From Listeria booriae (GTDB lineage Bacteria; Bacillota; Bacilli; Lactobacillales; Listeriaceae): a DNA stretch of 64,000 bases. This document shows positions 1 to 11,157 of this stretch, one piece after another (within the stretch, counting starts at the first letter, position 1; every line of letters begins with the position of its first letter). The position numbers and the translations under genes are program-made. Where the stretch lies: positions 1-64,000 of the forward strand of contig NZ_JNFA01000030.1 in NCBI RefSeq assembly GCF_000766865.1. The letters are read 5' to 3'. Below the pieces are notes generated by a model. It searched no databases, was not told where the DNA came from, and saw nothing but the letters and a program-made list of their open reading frames with translations.

Positions 1-56
1 CGAGGCACATACCATAACTTGCTTTTTGGATCCATGTTCTTTTCTTTGACATACAT

Positions 57-3000
57 TTAGCTCCTTTTACGCTTGCTCGAAGGATAACGTGGACGAAGGA
101 GTAGCCAAGTGCCTACTAGCAACAAAGTCAGTCCCCATCCAATAGGATGCGTGGTGCGCTCTCCTAACAAGGGCAGGGTCGGTCCTGGCACAACTGGCAC
201 CACCGATGGACTTGTTTCGGAGGATACTTGCGTCGGTAAAGGGAACGTTGGTGTTCTTGTATCCTCTGTCACAGGAGATGGTAGGGAAGGCTTCGGTGGT
301 GTGGTAGGCCCCTCCTCTACTGGATCCATCGCTTCGATGGGCTCGTCTGGGGCATAGACAAAACGCACCGTTTGCGCGGATGGACCGAAGATTCCCGTCG
401 CGTTCGTTGGGAGTTTGGAGACATGGTACCCTGGAATCACTTTGGCTTTCGCGTGATATGCCTCCCCTGCGTGCCCATACAGGATGTCTTCTTCCGCTAC
501 GGCTTTCCCTTGGGCATCCACATGTTGTACTGTGACGGGTTGGGCTACCGGCAACGCTTGTTTGGTATAGACAAAGCGTACCGTTTGCGCTACGGCTTGG
601 AAAGTCCCTGTATGATTACTTGGCAGGTTCGTCGGTTGATAGCCTGGAATTATTTTAGCTTCGGCTTGGTAAGGAGTACCAAATGCCCCTGCCAATGTTT
701 CCTCTTGTGTCAGGGCTTGCCCTTGGTCATCGACATACTGCACCGTGACGGGTTGCGCCGTAGGTGGGGCTATCTCTTGTGCATAGATGAAGGTTACCGC
801 TTGCGCTTCTGTACCAAAAGTGCCCGTTTGGTTGGTGGGAATCGTGACAAGACGGTACCCTGAAACAATCTTGGCCTGGGCTTCATACGTATCCCCTAAA
901 GCTCCTGTTAATACTTCTTCCGGTGCTACGACCTTCCCTTCGGTATCTAGATGACGCACTGTGACCGCTTGACTGACAGGGATGGCTTCCTTGGTATAGA
1001 CAAAGGTCACCGTTTGCGCCTCGGTGCTGAAAGTCCCCACCCGATTTGCTGGTTCTTTGGTAAGTTGATAGCCGTTAATCGTTTTGGATTGGGCTTCGTA
1101 CGCTTCACCCAGCACTCCCGTTAGACGTTCCTCTGGCGCTAAAACCTCGCCTTTTTCATCCACATAACGGACGGTGACGGGTTGGACGGTTGCTTTCGCA
1201 GGTAGTACTCGTTGTTTGAAGACAACGCTCATAAAATTGCCTGATGATGCCCCGTCCTTTGGTCCCTGAAAAGTAACTTGTCCCTTTTCTCCACTTTCTT
1301 CCCACCGCATGTATGGCGTCGTATATTTCCCCCCACGTAACTTGCCATCTAGCTTTACCGAGCCATACGTAGAAGCTTCCCCAAAGGGGTCAAACGCCTG
1401 CATAAAGACCGGTTCCCCAACATAGGCATCCGGGAGTTGCACTTCACTTCGTAATTCCCATGTATTACTGGAATCTTGGATTAGCGGTAAGTGTTGTAAC
1501 GGTCGAAAATCACTGACACTCGTAGTCAAATACAACTTCTTTAGGTTCGTCAGCTGCCAAAAAGGAGCCAAGCTTTGAATGTTATTTCGCATATCCAAAT
1601 TGATGTACTCCAGTTTGGTTAATCCCGCAATCGGACCAGCATCTGTGATTTTATTATCGGTTAAATTCAGATACGTCAGGTTAGTTAAGTTTTTTATCCC
1701 CGAAATATCTTGCACCTTATTATTTACGATGGAGAGCCGTTCTAGTTTATCTAAACCGGCTAATCGATCTAGATTTTCTACAACACCGCTCCATCCACCA
1801 CTATCTCCAATGTAGAGCCGCTTTAAATTATGCAGATATTGGACACCTTCGATATTTCTCATTGGATTCTCGGTAATATCCCAGTCTTCGATGATTTCTG
1901 TCACTCGGTTGAGTTCTTCTTGTGTGACCTCCTGATCCAAATCCAAGTCTTCAAAATAGACAAAGGGATAAATTTGTTTCGCCACTGTTACCGCTAATTT
2001 TTTATCTGGAAAAAGTGAACGATAGGTACTTCCTGCAGGTATGGTTGTCACTTTCGTTTCCTTGGTATAGACAAAGGTCACTGTTTGCGCTTCGGTACTG
2101 AAAGTCCCCACTCGATTCGCTGGTTCTTCTGTGAGCTGATATCCGTCAATCGGTTTAGCTTGAGCTTCATACGCCTCGCCCAGTACTCCCGTTAAACGTT
2201 TCTCTGGCGCTAAAACTTCGCCTTGATCATCCACATAACGGACGGTGACGGGTTGGACGGTTGCTTTGGCGGGCAACACTCGTTGCTTAAAGTCCACCCT
2301 TATATAACGACTATAATCAGTGGCTCCTACTGGCCGCTGTGTAAAGGTCACACTTCCAACCGTACCCTGTTTTGTCCAAATAACATGATTATTTTGGTAT
2401 GCGTCCAATCCCTGCCATTTATCATCCAAGTAAACAGAACCATATGCCACTTGTTGCCCAGTAGGATCAAATGCCTGCATAAAGACCGGTTCCCCGACAT
2501 AGGCATCCGGGAGTTGCACTTCTCCTCGTAATTCCCATGTATTACTTGCATCCTGGATTAACGGTAAGTGTTGTAACGGTCGGAAATCACTAACACTTGC
2601 ATCCAAATACAACTTCTTAAGATTCGTCAGCTGACGAAAAGGAGCCAAACTCTGAATGTTACTTCCCATATCCAAACTGATAAATTCCAGTTTGGTTAAC
2701 CCAGCAAGCGGATCAGCATCTGTGATTTTATTATCGGTTAAATTCAGATACGTCAGGTTAGTTAAGTTTTTTAGCCCCGAAATATCTGAAAGTGCTTGGT
2801 TTTTTACCGCTAATACTTTCAATTTCGTTAGATTGGAAAGTACATCTAAATTCTCTACTTTCCCTCTAAAATCACCTGCTATACCAACCCATAAGTCCTC
2901 TAAATTCCGAAGGTACTGGACCCCTTCGATATTACCGATAGGATCGCCCAGAGCAGGATCGTCTTCGATGGTTGTCACTCGATCTAATTCTGCTTGTGTG

Positions 3001-3275
3001 ACCTCTTTTTTTACATCTATCTTGTCTGGGCGCGTTTGTGGATAGATTTCCATCGCCACTTGCAATGCTAATTTGTAACTTGGAAAAATACTCGCAAAAG
3101 TACTTCCTGCTGGTATGGTGGTTACTTTCGTTTCCCTTTCTGATTGCGTTGTTTCTACTGCCTGAACCTCATTTGCAGGCACAGCATAAGGTAAACTGCC
3201 ATTCATTACTAGCACTCCTGCAAGCCCTAAGCTCATCCACACTTGGCGCTTCTTTCCTTTTTGATTAATTGACAT
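57..3275 (-). CDS. Internalin-like LRR/MucBP surface protein
   Basis: Predicted cell-wall surface protein, probably an adhesin (1072 aa). Residues 1-40 look like a signal peptide. Two near-identical blocks follow (about 48-405 and 406-765); each has a short cap (IPAGST...IYP), a leucine-rich repeat run (NLTNLTYLNLTDNKITD), an Ig-like inter-repeat region and one MucBP domain (QPVTVRYVD). Three further MucBP domains cover about 768-975. A Pro/Thr-rich spacer, LPLLGE at 1034, a hydrophobic span and a basic tail complete it. The sorting motif has Leu where LPXTG has Thr, so wall anchoring by sortase A is likely but not certain. ATG 3275 lies 11 nt after AGAGGGGG. Monocistronic: a terminator lies behind it in the upstream gene and no partner gene follows inside the window. 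Confidence 0.9.
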   Translation of the reverse strand: MSINQKGKKRQVWMSLGLAGVLVMNGSLPYAVPANEVQAVETTQSERETKVTTIPAGSTFASIFPSYKLALQVAMEIYPQTRPDKIDVKKEVTQAELDRVTTIEDDPALGDPIGNIEGVQYLRNLEDLWVGIAGDFRGKVENLDVLSNLTKLKVLAVKNQALSDISGLKNLTNLTYLNLTDNKITDADPLAGLTKLEFISLDMGSNIQSLAPFRQLTNLKKLYLDASVSDFRPLQHLPLIQDASNTWELRGEVQLPDAYVGEPVFMQAFDPTGQQVAYGSVYLDDKWQGLDAYQNNHVIWTKQGTVGSVTFTQRPVGATDYSRYIRVDFKQRVLPAKATVQPVTVRYVDDQGEVLAPEKRLTGVLGEAYEAQAKPIDGYQLTEEPANRVGTFSTEAQTVTFVYTKETKVTTIPAGSTYRSLFPDKKLAVTVAKQIYPFVYFEDLDLDQEVTQEELNRVTEIIEDWDITENPMRNIEGVQYLHNLKRLYIGDSGGWSGVVENLDRLAGLDKLERLSIVNNKVQDISGIKNLTNLTYLNLTDNKITDAGPIAGLTKLEYINLDMRNNIQSLAPFWQLTNLKKLYLTTSVSDFRPLQHLPLIQDSSNTWELRSEVQLPDAYVGEPVFMQAFDPFGEASTYGSVKLDGKLRGGKYTTPYMRWEESGEKGQVTFQGPKDGASSGNFMSVVFKQRVLPAKATVQPVTVRYVDEKGEVLAPEERLTGVLGEAYEAQSKTINGYQLTKEPANRVGTFSTEAQTVTFVYTKEAIPVSQAVTVRHLDTEGKVVAPEEVLTGALGDTYEAQAKIVSGYRLVTIPTNQTGTFGTEAQAVTFIYAQEIAPPTAQPVTVQYVDDQGQALTQEETLAGAFGTPYQAEAKIIPGYQPTNLPSNHTGTFQAVAQTVRFVYTKQALPVAQPVTVQHVDAQGKAVAEEDILYGHAGEAYHAKAKVIPGYHVSKLPTNATGIFGPSAQTVRFVYAPDEPIEAMDPVEEGPTTPPKPSLPSPVTEDTRTPTFPLPTQVSSETSPSVVPVVPGPTLPLLGERTTHPIGWGLTLLLVGTWLLLRPRYPSSKRKRS
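981..3134 (-). repeat. Tandem internal duplication in the LRR/MucBP gene
   Basis: Two units of about 1.08 kb (981-2060 and 2061-3134) encode the same cap-LRR-Ig-MucBP block. Long stretches are nearly identical at DNA level, for example around 1430-1500 against 2500-2575 and 1120-1200 against 2190-2275, which points to recent duplication or gene conversion. The cap and the middle of the Ig region differ most. Confidence 0.85.
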
Positions 3276-3431
3276 TCGACTTCATTCCCCCTCTATTACG
3301 TTTCTTGTTCCTCATAAGTTTATTGAAAAAACTTTTTGACAGCCTCATCGCCGCTCCATTTTTTAATTGTAGCTGTTTTCACATGTAATTGCTGTATACA
3401 AAATAAGACATTCCTTCTCGAACCCTGACAA

Positions 3432-3445
3432 AGAGAACGCTTTCA
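3432..3445 (-). promoter_or_regulatory. Candidate CcpA cre site upstream of the LRR gene
   Basis: On the minus strand TGAAAGCGTTCTCT fits WGWAANCGNTNWCA at 13 of 14 positions. It is about 157 nt before the LRR/MucBP start. No clear -35/-10 pair was found beside it, so its role is inference. The rest of 3276-3500 shows no gene. Confidence 0.35.
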
Positions 3446-3502
3446 TATATCCCGATGGACACCATCTTAATATTAGCTTTCGATGACGCCAACCATAAGA
3501 AA

Positions 3503-3572
3503 AAAAGCTATCGCCCTACAACTTATTCTCTATCTGTTACGATAGAAAAACAATTGTAGGGTGATAGCTTTT
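3503..3572 (-). terminator. Rho-independent terminator after bglP
   Basis: A 19-bp stem (arms 3503-3521 and 3554-3572, one G-U pair) with a smaller hairpin CTATC/GATAG in its loop is followed on the minus strand by TTTTTT. It lies about 60 nt after the bglP stop. Confidence 0.85.
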
Positions 3573-3631
3573 ATATAGGCTCAAAACCCAAAGGTTAGCC
3601 TATCTATACTTCACAATTACTAAGTTCTAGA

Positions 3632-5659
<2,028 letters not shown>

Positions 5660-5673
5660 TTTGCGATGTGTTT

Positions 5674-5702
5674 ACTATATCATATCCTGAAAACGATTAC
5701 AA
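5674..5702 (-). promoter_or_regulatory. bglP promoter with overlapping cre
   Basis: Minus strand: -35 TTGTAA (5702-5697), 17-bp spacer, -10 TATAGT (5679-5674). A perfect 14/14 cre, TGAAAACGATTACA on the plus strand (5688-5701), overlaps the -35 and spacer, so CcpA should repress initiation when preferred sugar is present. Confidence 0.75.
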
Positions 5703-5721
5703 GAGGTTTTTAAAAATTTTT

Positions 5722-7488
5722 TTATGGGACTTTGAAAAACACGGTGCTAGCGTTGGTGTAGTTGCCTTTTACTTCGGATATTTGGATTTTGATAAGGCTT
5801 CCACGTGTGAGTTTTGTCTTGAAAGTGATGGTTGGGCTTTTGGTTTTGGTGAGTGCTATTTCGGATGTGATTGCTTTTCCGGATAGGTTCGTGACGCGGA
5901 TGTATTTGGTTTTGGTTTCGTCGGCGTTCCAGATGATAGTGCTTTGTAAGGCGTTGTTTTTGTAGGATGGGGCTTTTAATGTTGTGCCAATGTAATTTCG
6001 GGATATTTGATAGGTTTTGCCGTTTAGTGTGTTGTTGTTTAGGAATAGGAGTTTTAGTGTGTCTTTTTTACTGGTGGAGGCTCCTGTGACGAGGGTGCTT
6101 ATGTTTTTGGTTTGGATTTTGTTGTTTGTTACGGAAAGTAGGTCGGTGGTGTAGTAGCTTGGTTTGCCGTTGACTGTTATTGGGACTTCGTGGACTTCTA
6201 TGAGGGTGCGGTAGTAATTGTTGATGGTGCCTAGGATTTGAATGGTGTTGCCGGATATTGTAATGCCGTTTGTTGTATATGGATTGCTAATTCCTGCAAA
6301 AATGCGGAATGGATAGTCGATATTTCGTGACGTGAAGCGGTTGCCGATGACTGTGATGCCTTTTGGTCGTGTTAAGGTGTTGCTTTTGCGCATATTGGTG
6401 CTAAAAAAGGTGAATGTGCTGGGGCTGTCGATATTCACGGTGTTTCCTTGGTAGAGCATGTACTGGGCGCCGCTTGCTCGGAAGGCTGCGTAGCGTGTGT
6501 AGTTGGGTACTGTTTTTAGATGCCACTTCTTTGCGATTAGTGGGTTATTGGGGTTGACTTTGCCGGATGCTGCGGATAGGTTGATTTGGTTGTTTGTGAT
6601 TGTGGTGGTTTGGTTAGCTGGGCCGTAGCTATCGATTGCTGCGTCTTGCATGCTGTCTAGTGTTTGGCCGCTTTTTTTGACGGCATCGTAATGGTAGCTG
6701 CCGTAGCGTTGCATCCAGTCTATGACCTTATTGCCGCTGATTAGGGATTTGGTGTTGCCGTAATATTGAACGATGCCAGCTCTGCCGATGTTTTTAACGG
6801 TATTGTTGGTGATTTTGATGTTGGATGTGTAGGTCATGCTGATGCCGTTTTGCAAGCCGGAATTGAGGATTTGGGTTTGGTTGATTGTGACGTTGTCGGC
6901 TTTTGCTATGTTTACAACGGCTAGACCTACTTGATTGGCGTTTAGAATCATATTAGTGATTTTGATATTTGTTTTTAAGGCTTTTTTGTGGGTTGGGTTG
7001 TAGCCTGTGTTGCTTTCGGAAGGCGTGATTTGCCCTATGTTGAGCAGGTTGTCTTTGTAAAAGTTGGTCGGATTGGTTAGGTAGTTGTATTTTGACATGT
7101 TGGGGTTGTATTGCAAGGTGAAGTTTTGGAGGGTTATATCTGTTGTGGATTCTTGACTTGTTGCGGTGGTGTCAGTGGTCATCGGGGCATTGTTCATCGT
7201 GAGCTTTGTCGCTGCTGGGGACGATGATGCGCCTTGTAAAACAATATGTGATTTTAAAATGATTTTGCCGCTGATGTAAAATGTTCCTGCTGGGAGAGTC
7301 ACTTGCTTTTTGCCGGATGTGGAGGCTTGATTGATGGCGTTTTGGAGGGCTACGGCGTTTTTTGTGGCGATTTCTGGTGCTGTTCCTTGGCTTAGTGACA
7401 CGGTTCTCGCTTGTGTATTATTTGGTAATGAAAAAAGAATTAAAAAACTGAGAAAAAATCCTGCAATATACATGATGGTTTTTGACAT
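5722..7488 (-). CDS. Secreted right-handed beta-helix protein
   Basis: Predicted secreted protein of 588 aa with a signal peptide (hydrophobic core about residues 5-20, then NNTQARTVSLSQG). Residues about 35-450 contain many short NxI/NxV repeats of the parallel beta-helix/pectate-lyase type (ITNNTVKNIGRAGI, ITISGNTIQI). The C-terminal 100 residues look like a separate beta domain. Catalytic residues cannot be assigned, so polysaccharide lyase or glycan-binding activity is only a suggestion. ATG 7488 lies 5 nt after AAGGGGTGG; the GTG at 7497 overlaps that ribosome binding site. It lies just upstream of the bglP promoter, which could reflect a shared interest in plant glycans. Confidence 0.75.
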   Translation of the reverse strand: MSKTIMYIAGFFLSFLILFSLPNNTQARTVSLSQGTAPEIATKNAVALQNAINQASTSGKKQVTLPAGTFYISGKIILKSHIVLQGASSSPAATKLTMNNAPMTTDTTATSQESTTDITLQNFTLQYNPNMSKYNYLTNPTNFYKDNLLNIGQITPSESNTGYNPTHKKALKTNIKITNMILNANQVGLAVVNIAKADNVTINQTQILNSGLQNGISMTYTSNIKITNNTVKNIGRAGIVQYYGNTKSLISGNKVIDWMQRYGSYHYDAVKKSGQTLDSMQDAAIDSYGPANQTTTITNNQINLSAASGKVNPNNPLIAKKWHLKTVPNYTRYAAFRASGAQYMLYQGNTVNIDSPSTFTFFSTNMRKSNTLTRPKGITVIGNRFTSRNIDYPFRIFAGISNPYTTNGITISGNTIQILGTINNYYRTLIEVHEVPITVNGKPSYYTTDLLSVTNNKIQTKNISTLVTGASTSKKDTLKLLFLNNNTLNGKTYQISRNYIGTTLKAPSYKNNALQSTIIWNADETKTKYIRVTNLSGKAITSEIALTKTKSPTITFKTKLTRGSLIKIQISEVKGNYTNASTVFFKVP

Positions 7489-7543
7489 GGAAACCACCCC
7501 TTACTAAATTCCTATTTGATTCACGCGTACAGATTCTATACCG

Positions 7544-7590
7544 CAAAAAAATACATTCCAAACTAGTTTCCTAGGTTTGAAATGTATTCT
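7544..7590 (-). terminator. Terminator after oppA-like gene
   Basis: Inverted repeat AATACATTTCAAAC / GTTTGGAATGTATT (one G-U) followed on the minus strand by seven T, right after the stop at 7596. Confidence 0.9.
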
Positions 7591-7595
7591 TTATC

Positions 7596-9248
7596 TTACT
7601 TACTTTTTGACATCCATTTGTAATTTTCGGAGCCAATTGGGTACATTGTGTAATCTTTTAATGCATCTCGTTGCATGTAAGCGCGACCACCTTGGTAAAG
7701 TGGAACAAGTGCGGCGTTATCTTTTAGCAAGATCTGTTCAGCCTTTAGTAATGCTTGCCAGCGTTTTTCTGGGTCATTGGATAGACTTCCTTTGGCACCT
7801 AAAACGAGTTTATCGTATTCGGGATTGGAGAAGCCTGTGTGGTTTCCCGGGCTGTCTGTTAGGAATAGATTCAGATAGGTTAGTGGATCGGAATAATCGC
7901 CGCTCCAGCCGCCTAGAAGCATTTCGTAGTCTTGAGTTACGTCTGCTGTGAAACTTGCTTTTTGTGTGACTGTTTTAATGTTGATTTGTAAGCCTGGGAG
8001 GTTCTTTTGTAGCTGGTCTTGCATGAATTCGGTTTGTTGTTTTTGTAGAGAGGAATCGCCTGCTGTTAGTGCGATCGTTAGGTCTTTTTTGCCGATTTCT
8101 TTGAGACCTGCTTCCCAGTATTTCTTCGCTTCGGTTGGGTTGTAGCTTAGTAAGTCGCCGTTTTGTGTGCGGAAGTCTTCGTTGGTTTCTGGGTCGAACA
8201 TGATTTTAGCTGGGACATTGCCGTTTAGAGCGGATGAGCCATTGGCTAGAAGTTGGTCGACCATTGTTTGTTTGTCAATGGACATTGCTAGGGCGCGTCT
8301 GATGTTGAGGTTTGCTAAGTCTGTTTTTTGGCCATCTTTGCCTTGGTTCATTTTCAGGTAGACAGAGCGGCCGGTGAATGTTTTGTGGAATTCTGGTTCG
8401 TCTTTGTATTTGTTGACGAATTCGCCGTCTAGTTCGATGTGATCGAGTTTATCGGTTGTATAAAGATTGATTGCTTGGTTGGTGTCTTTTACTACTTGGA
8501 CGTTGATTTTGTCGGCTTTGACGTTCTTTTTTTCCCAGTATTTGTTGTTTTTGACGTAGTCCCATGTTTTTTTCGTGGCATCCCAGTTTTCTAGTTTGAA
8601 TGGGCCGTTGGAAATGAGGTTGTCGCTGGATAGTGCGTAGCGATCGCCTTGTTTCTCGATGAATGCTTGGTTTTGCGGGAAGAATGTGCCGGTTGTTAGC
8701 AAGTCTTTGAAAATTGGAACTGGGTTTTCTAGGTCGACTTGTAGTGTTTTGTCGTCTAGGGCTTTGACGCCTAGTTGATCTGGGTCCATTTTGCCGTTTA
8801 GGATTGGTGTTGCGTTTTTGACGATTTCCTCCATTTGCGGACCGTATGCTGCGGCGGATTTTGGATCAACGACTTTTTTCCACGCGTATTCGAAATCGGC
8901 GGCGGTTACTGGTGTGCCGTTCGACCAGTTGGCGTCATCACGAATTTTGAAAATGAGTGTTTTGCCGCCGTTCTTTTCTTCTGGTTCTGCGGCTGCCATC
9001 GCGAGTTCTGGCTTGCCGTCTTTATCTAAACGATATAATCCTTCGTAAATTTGATTAATTGCTCGAAAACTTACGCTATTGTCTGCGGTTGTTGGGTTAA
9101 CTCCTGGTATTTCTCCTGTTTCCATCAAGTGAATCGTGCTGGTTTCTGCTTTCTTTGTTTCGTTGACTGCGTCTTTTGACTGACAAGCGGCAAGTAATAA
9201 TAGTCCTAAAAGCATTAGAACTGCTAGCATTTTTTTGCGCAAAATCAT
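7596..9248 (-). CDS. Oligopeptide ABC transporter substrate-binding lipoprotein
   Basis: OppA-family (SBP_bac_5) lipoprotein that would capture peptides outside the membrane. The signal peptide ends in a lipobox LAAC (residues 19-22 counted from ATG 9248), followed by an OppA core with family signatures such as PGVNPTTADN and FEYAWKKVVDP. The 550-residue length is typical. ATG 9248 is preferred because a longer frame to 9302 would start inside the stem of the upstream gene's terminator; AAAGGGGG precedes it closely. No permease or ATPase gene is adjacent, so it is an orphan binding protein that probably serves an Opp system encoded elsewhere or acts in peptide sensing. Confidence 0.9.
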   Translation of the reverse strand: MILRKKMLAVLMLLGLLLLAACQSKDAVNETKKAETSTIHLMETGEIPGVNPTTADNSVSFRAINQIYEGLYRLDKDGKPELAMAAAEPEEKNGGKTLIFKIRDDANWSNGTPVTAADFEYAWKKVVDPKSAAAYGPQMEEIVKNATPILNGKMDPDQLGVKALDDKTLQVDLENPVPIFKDLLTTGTFFPQNQAFIEKQGDRYALSSDNLISNGPFKLENWDATKKTWDYVKNNKYWEKKNVKADKINVQVVKDTNQAINLYTTDKLDHIELDGEFVNKYKDEPEFHKTFTGRSVYLKMNQGKDGQKTDLANLNIRRALAMSIDKQTMVDQLLANGSSALNGNVPAKIMFDPETNEDFRTQNGDLLSYNPTEAKKYWEAGLKEIGKKDLTIALTAGDSSLQKQQTEFMQDQLQKNLPGLQINIKTVTQKASFTADVTQDYEMLLGGWSGDYSDPLTYLNLFLTDSPGNHTGFSNPEYDKLVLGAKGSLSNDPEKRWQALLKAEQILLKDNAALVPLYQGGRAYMQRDALKDYTMYPIGSENYKWMSKSK

Positions 9249-9271
9249 GTCCCCCTTTAGTTTTGGCCTTG

Positions 9272-9320
9272 AAAAAAAGCCGAAGATCCGTCTGTTTTTC
9301 AAGACTTCTCTTTGGCTTTA
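9272..9320 (-). terminator. Terminator after the DUF1648-like gene
   Basis: Stem AAAGCCAAAGA / TCTTCGGCTTT (9319-9309 with 9286-9276) followed on the minus strand by a T run. Confidence 0.8.
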
Positions 9321-9359
9321 TTAAACCATAAACTGTATCTATTGTAAATATGAACTGTA

Positions 9360-9974
9360 CTATTTTTTGTTTAAGTAGACGCCTGATCCGATGATTACGA
9401 TCGTCATCGATAATAGCGCTGCAAGCATGAAAATAGATGGGTCGTTGAACATGAAGATGCCTAGTAATAGGAATGTGAAACCTACGACTGACAAGGTTAT
9501 AACAGTTATCTTTTTCAAAATATTACGTGATCTCGCGTCTATTTTTTTGAAGCCGATGATGGTGAGCCAAAGGAAGACTTTTTTTGAGTTTGAGAGGTAT
9601 AGTGCTGTTAGAACTAGGAGTGCGCCGACAAGTAACAGGCTGTAGCGGCCGGTCGGGATTTCGTAGCCTAGACTAAAGGCAATAATGGTTACTTGAATAA
9701 TGGCTAACAGGATTAGTAATGCATAGAACATGTACTCAAACTCCAAGCGATTATCGGGTTTTACCTTCTCTTTCCCATAATATTCTGTGCCGGTAAACAT
9801 GACCATCAGGAAAGGAATTAAAATCAAGCCAAGCCACTTTTGGACGAACATATCTGGTGAAAAATCCGTTCCAAAATGTACCGCTACTTCGCTTGGTAAG
9901 AGCGGGTACGTTGCTAAGGTTAAAACAACTGTCGAAAAAATAACCATGCTTGGAAACATTCCAATTCTTTTCAT
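9360..9974 (-). CDS. DUF1648/SdpI-like membrane protein
   Basis: Membrane protein of 204 aa with about six hydrophobic spans. The N-terminal stretch LLPSEVAVHFGTDFSPDMFV resembles the DUF1648 signature found in SdpI-type immunity proteins and related membrane proteins. The function is unknown; a role in self-protection or envelope stress is conjecture from the family. GAAAGAGG lies 9 nt before the ATG. It is followed by its own terminator and sits 21 nt downstream of a nicotinamidase-like gene, so it may be the last gene of a short transcript. Confidence 0.65.
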   Translation of the reverse strand: MKRIGMFPSMVIFSTVVLTLATYPLLPSEVAVHFGTDFSPDMFVQKWLGLILIPFLMVMFTGTEYYGKEKVKPDNRLEFEYMFYALLILLAIIQVTIIAFSLGYEIPTGRYSLLLVGALLVLTALYLSNSKKVFLWLTIIGFKKIDARSRNILKKITVITLSVVGFTFLLLGIFMFNDPSIFMLAALLSMTIVIIGSGVYLNKK

Positions 9975-9995
9975 TCGTCTCGCCTCTTTCCTAAA

Positions 9996-10631
9996 TTAAA
10001 TTTGGCGATACGTAGCTAAGTCAGCTCGGTCCTTGGCTATCCTGACATTTTTTAAAGTTCCAAGATGCGCTGCTGTGTCGTGATAACCGCGCTCTGTCAA
10101 AGCACGCGTCGCAGGCAAATAGACAACAACCGCGAAACCGGCTCGTGAAAGCTGCTCCACCGTTGTCTTTACACAAAAATCAAATGCTAAACCACCAACA
10201 ATAACAAGGTCCACATCTTTTTCTCGCAAAAATTCAATGACTCCCGTCGATAAATTCTCGCGAATATCGTGATAACATGCGCCATATGGGTGTAGGTCGG
10301 GTTCCATGCCTTTCCAAATGAACAAATCGTATTCGGAAGGGTGCGGCATGCCGTCTAGTAATTCAAATCCGGTCGTGCCTGGGACGCAATGTTTTACCCA
10401 AGTGAGGTCTGCGTCGGGAAATGTGAGTGGTGCCAACATCTCGTCAGGGCTTGCAACCGTCCAGACGGCTTGTTCGGGATGGGCATCTTTACTACCGATG
10501 CGAATCGTTCCGAAACTCGCCATATACTGCAGTTCAGGGACGATGAGATGTCCTTCTGGTACTGGTAATTCGTCTGGGCAAAGTGGTGTGAAACCTTTTT
10601 GTACGTCGACATCAAAAGTTGCGATTTTCAT
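9996..10631 (-). CDS. Nicotinamidase/isochorismatase-family cysteine hydrolase
   Basis: Cytosolic hydrolase of 211 aa in the isochorismatase-like family, closest in layout to PncA nicotinamidases. Visible catalytic elements are Asp in ATFDVDVQKGF (near residue 8), Lys in LTWVKHCVPGT and the nucleophile Cys in GGLAFDFCVKTT. Metal-binding His is visible in GSKDAHPEQAVW. PncA-type enzymes deamidate nicotinamide for NAD salvage; substrate here is inferred. It lies 6 nt downstream of the RibD-like reductase, so co-transcription is likely. Confidence 0.8.
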   Translation of the reverse strand: MKIATFDVDVQKGFTPLCPDELPVPEGHLIVPELQYMASFGTIRIGSKDAHPEQAVWTVASPDEMLAPLTFPDADLTWVKHCVPGTTGFELLDGMPHPSEYDLFIWKGMEPDLHPYGACYHDIRENLSTGVIEFLREKDVDLVIVGGLAFDFCVKTTVEQLSRAGFAVVVYLPATRALTERGYHDTAAHLGTLKNVRIAKDRADLATYRQI

Positions 10632-10637
10632 GATTCA

Positions 10638-11156
10638 TTACTCCTTTTTGCGGTATGTCATTTGTGTGAATTGGCCGTATTGGGTAACTTCTTCGAGGTA
10701 TAATTGTTCGCGTGTACCTTTTTCGAAAAGTGGGATACCGTCACCGAGAATGATTGGGGCTACAGTGATAATGAAGCGGTCAATGAAGCTTTCTTCTAGG
10801 AACTTCTTGACTAACTGCGCGCCACCGACAAGCCAGATGCTTTTGCCTTCTGTTGTTTCTAGCCAGTTTTCAACAGAACCATTAACGAACGCGGCGTATT
10901 CGTCTTTTGTACCCGCTTTTTCGTTGGAAAAAACATAGACGTGCTTCTTACTATATGGGAAAGTGTCGGTGAGTGTGAACAGTTGCTTATAAGTTGTGTG
11001 GCCCATCACGACCGTATCAATTTCGTCTAAAAAGGTCGTGTAGCCGTTGTCGCCTTCTCCTTCTATTTCTTCCAGCCATCCGACGCTACCTATTTGGTCA
11101 GCGATATATCCGTCTAAACTCATTGCGATAAATAAATCGATTCGTTTTTCTGTCAT
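10638..11156 (-). CDS. Dihydrofolate reductase-like (RibD C-terminal) protein
   Basis: NADPH-dependent reductase-like protein of 172 aa related to the C-terminal domain of RibD (YwjB/YyaP group). Visible motifs are FIAMSLDGYIA at the N-terminus, VVMGHTTYKQL and the nucleotide-binding IWLVGGAQLVKKFL. The true substrate of these stand-alone proteins is unknown. ATG 11156 sits 10 nt after AAGGGA; a TTG at 11165 would overlap the stop of the preceding gene. The stop of the upstream dehydrogenase (11158) adjoins it, which suggests translational coupling. Confidence 0.8.
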   Translation of the reverse strand: MTEKRIDLFIAMSLDGYIADQIGSVGWLEEIEGEGDNGYTTFLDEIDTVVMGHTTYKQLFTLTDTFPYSKKHVYVFSNEKAGTKDEYAAFVNGSVENWLETTEGKSIWLVGGAQLVKKFLEESFIDRFIITVAPIILGDGIPLFEKGTREQLYLEEVTQYGQFTQMTYRKKE

Positions 11157-11157
11157 G

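Noticed and set aside
109-863. Plus-strand ORFs opposite the LRR/MucBP gene
   Set aside because: Shadows of the repetitive MucBP coding sequence, no ribosome binding sites.
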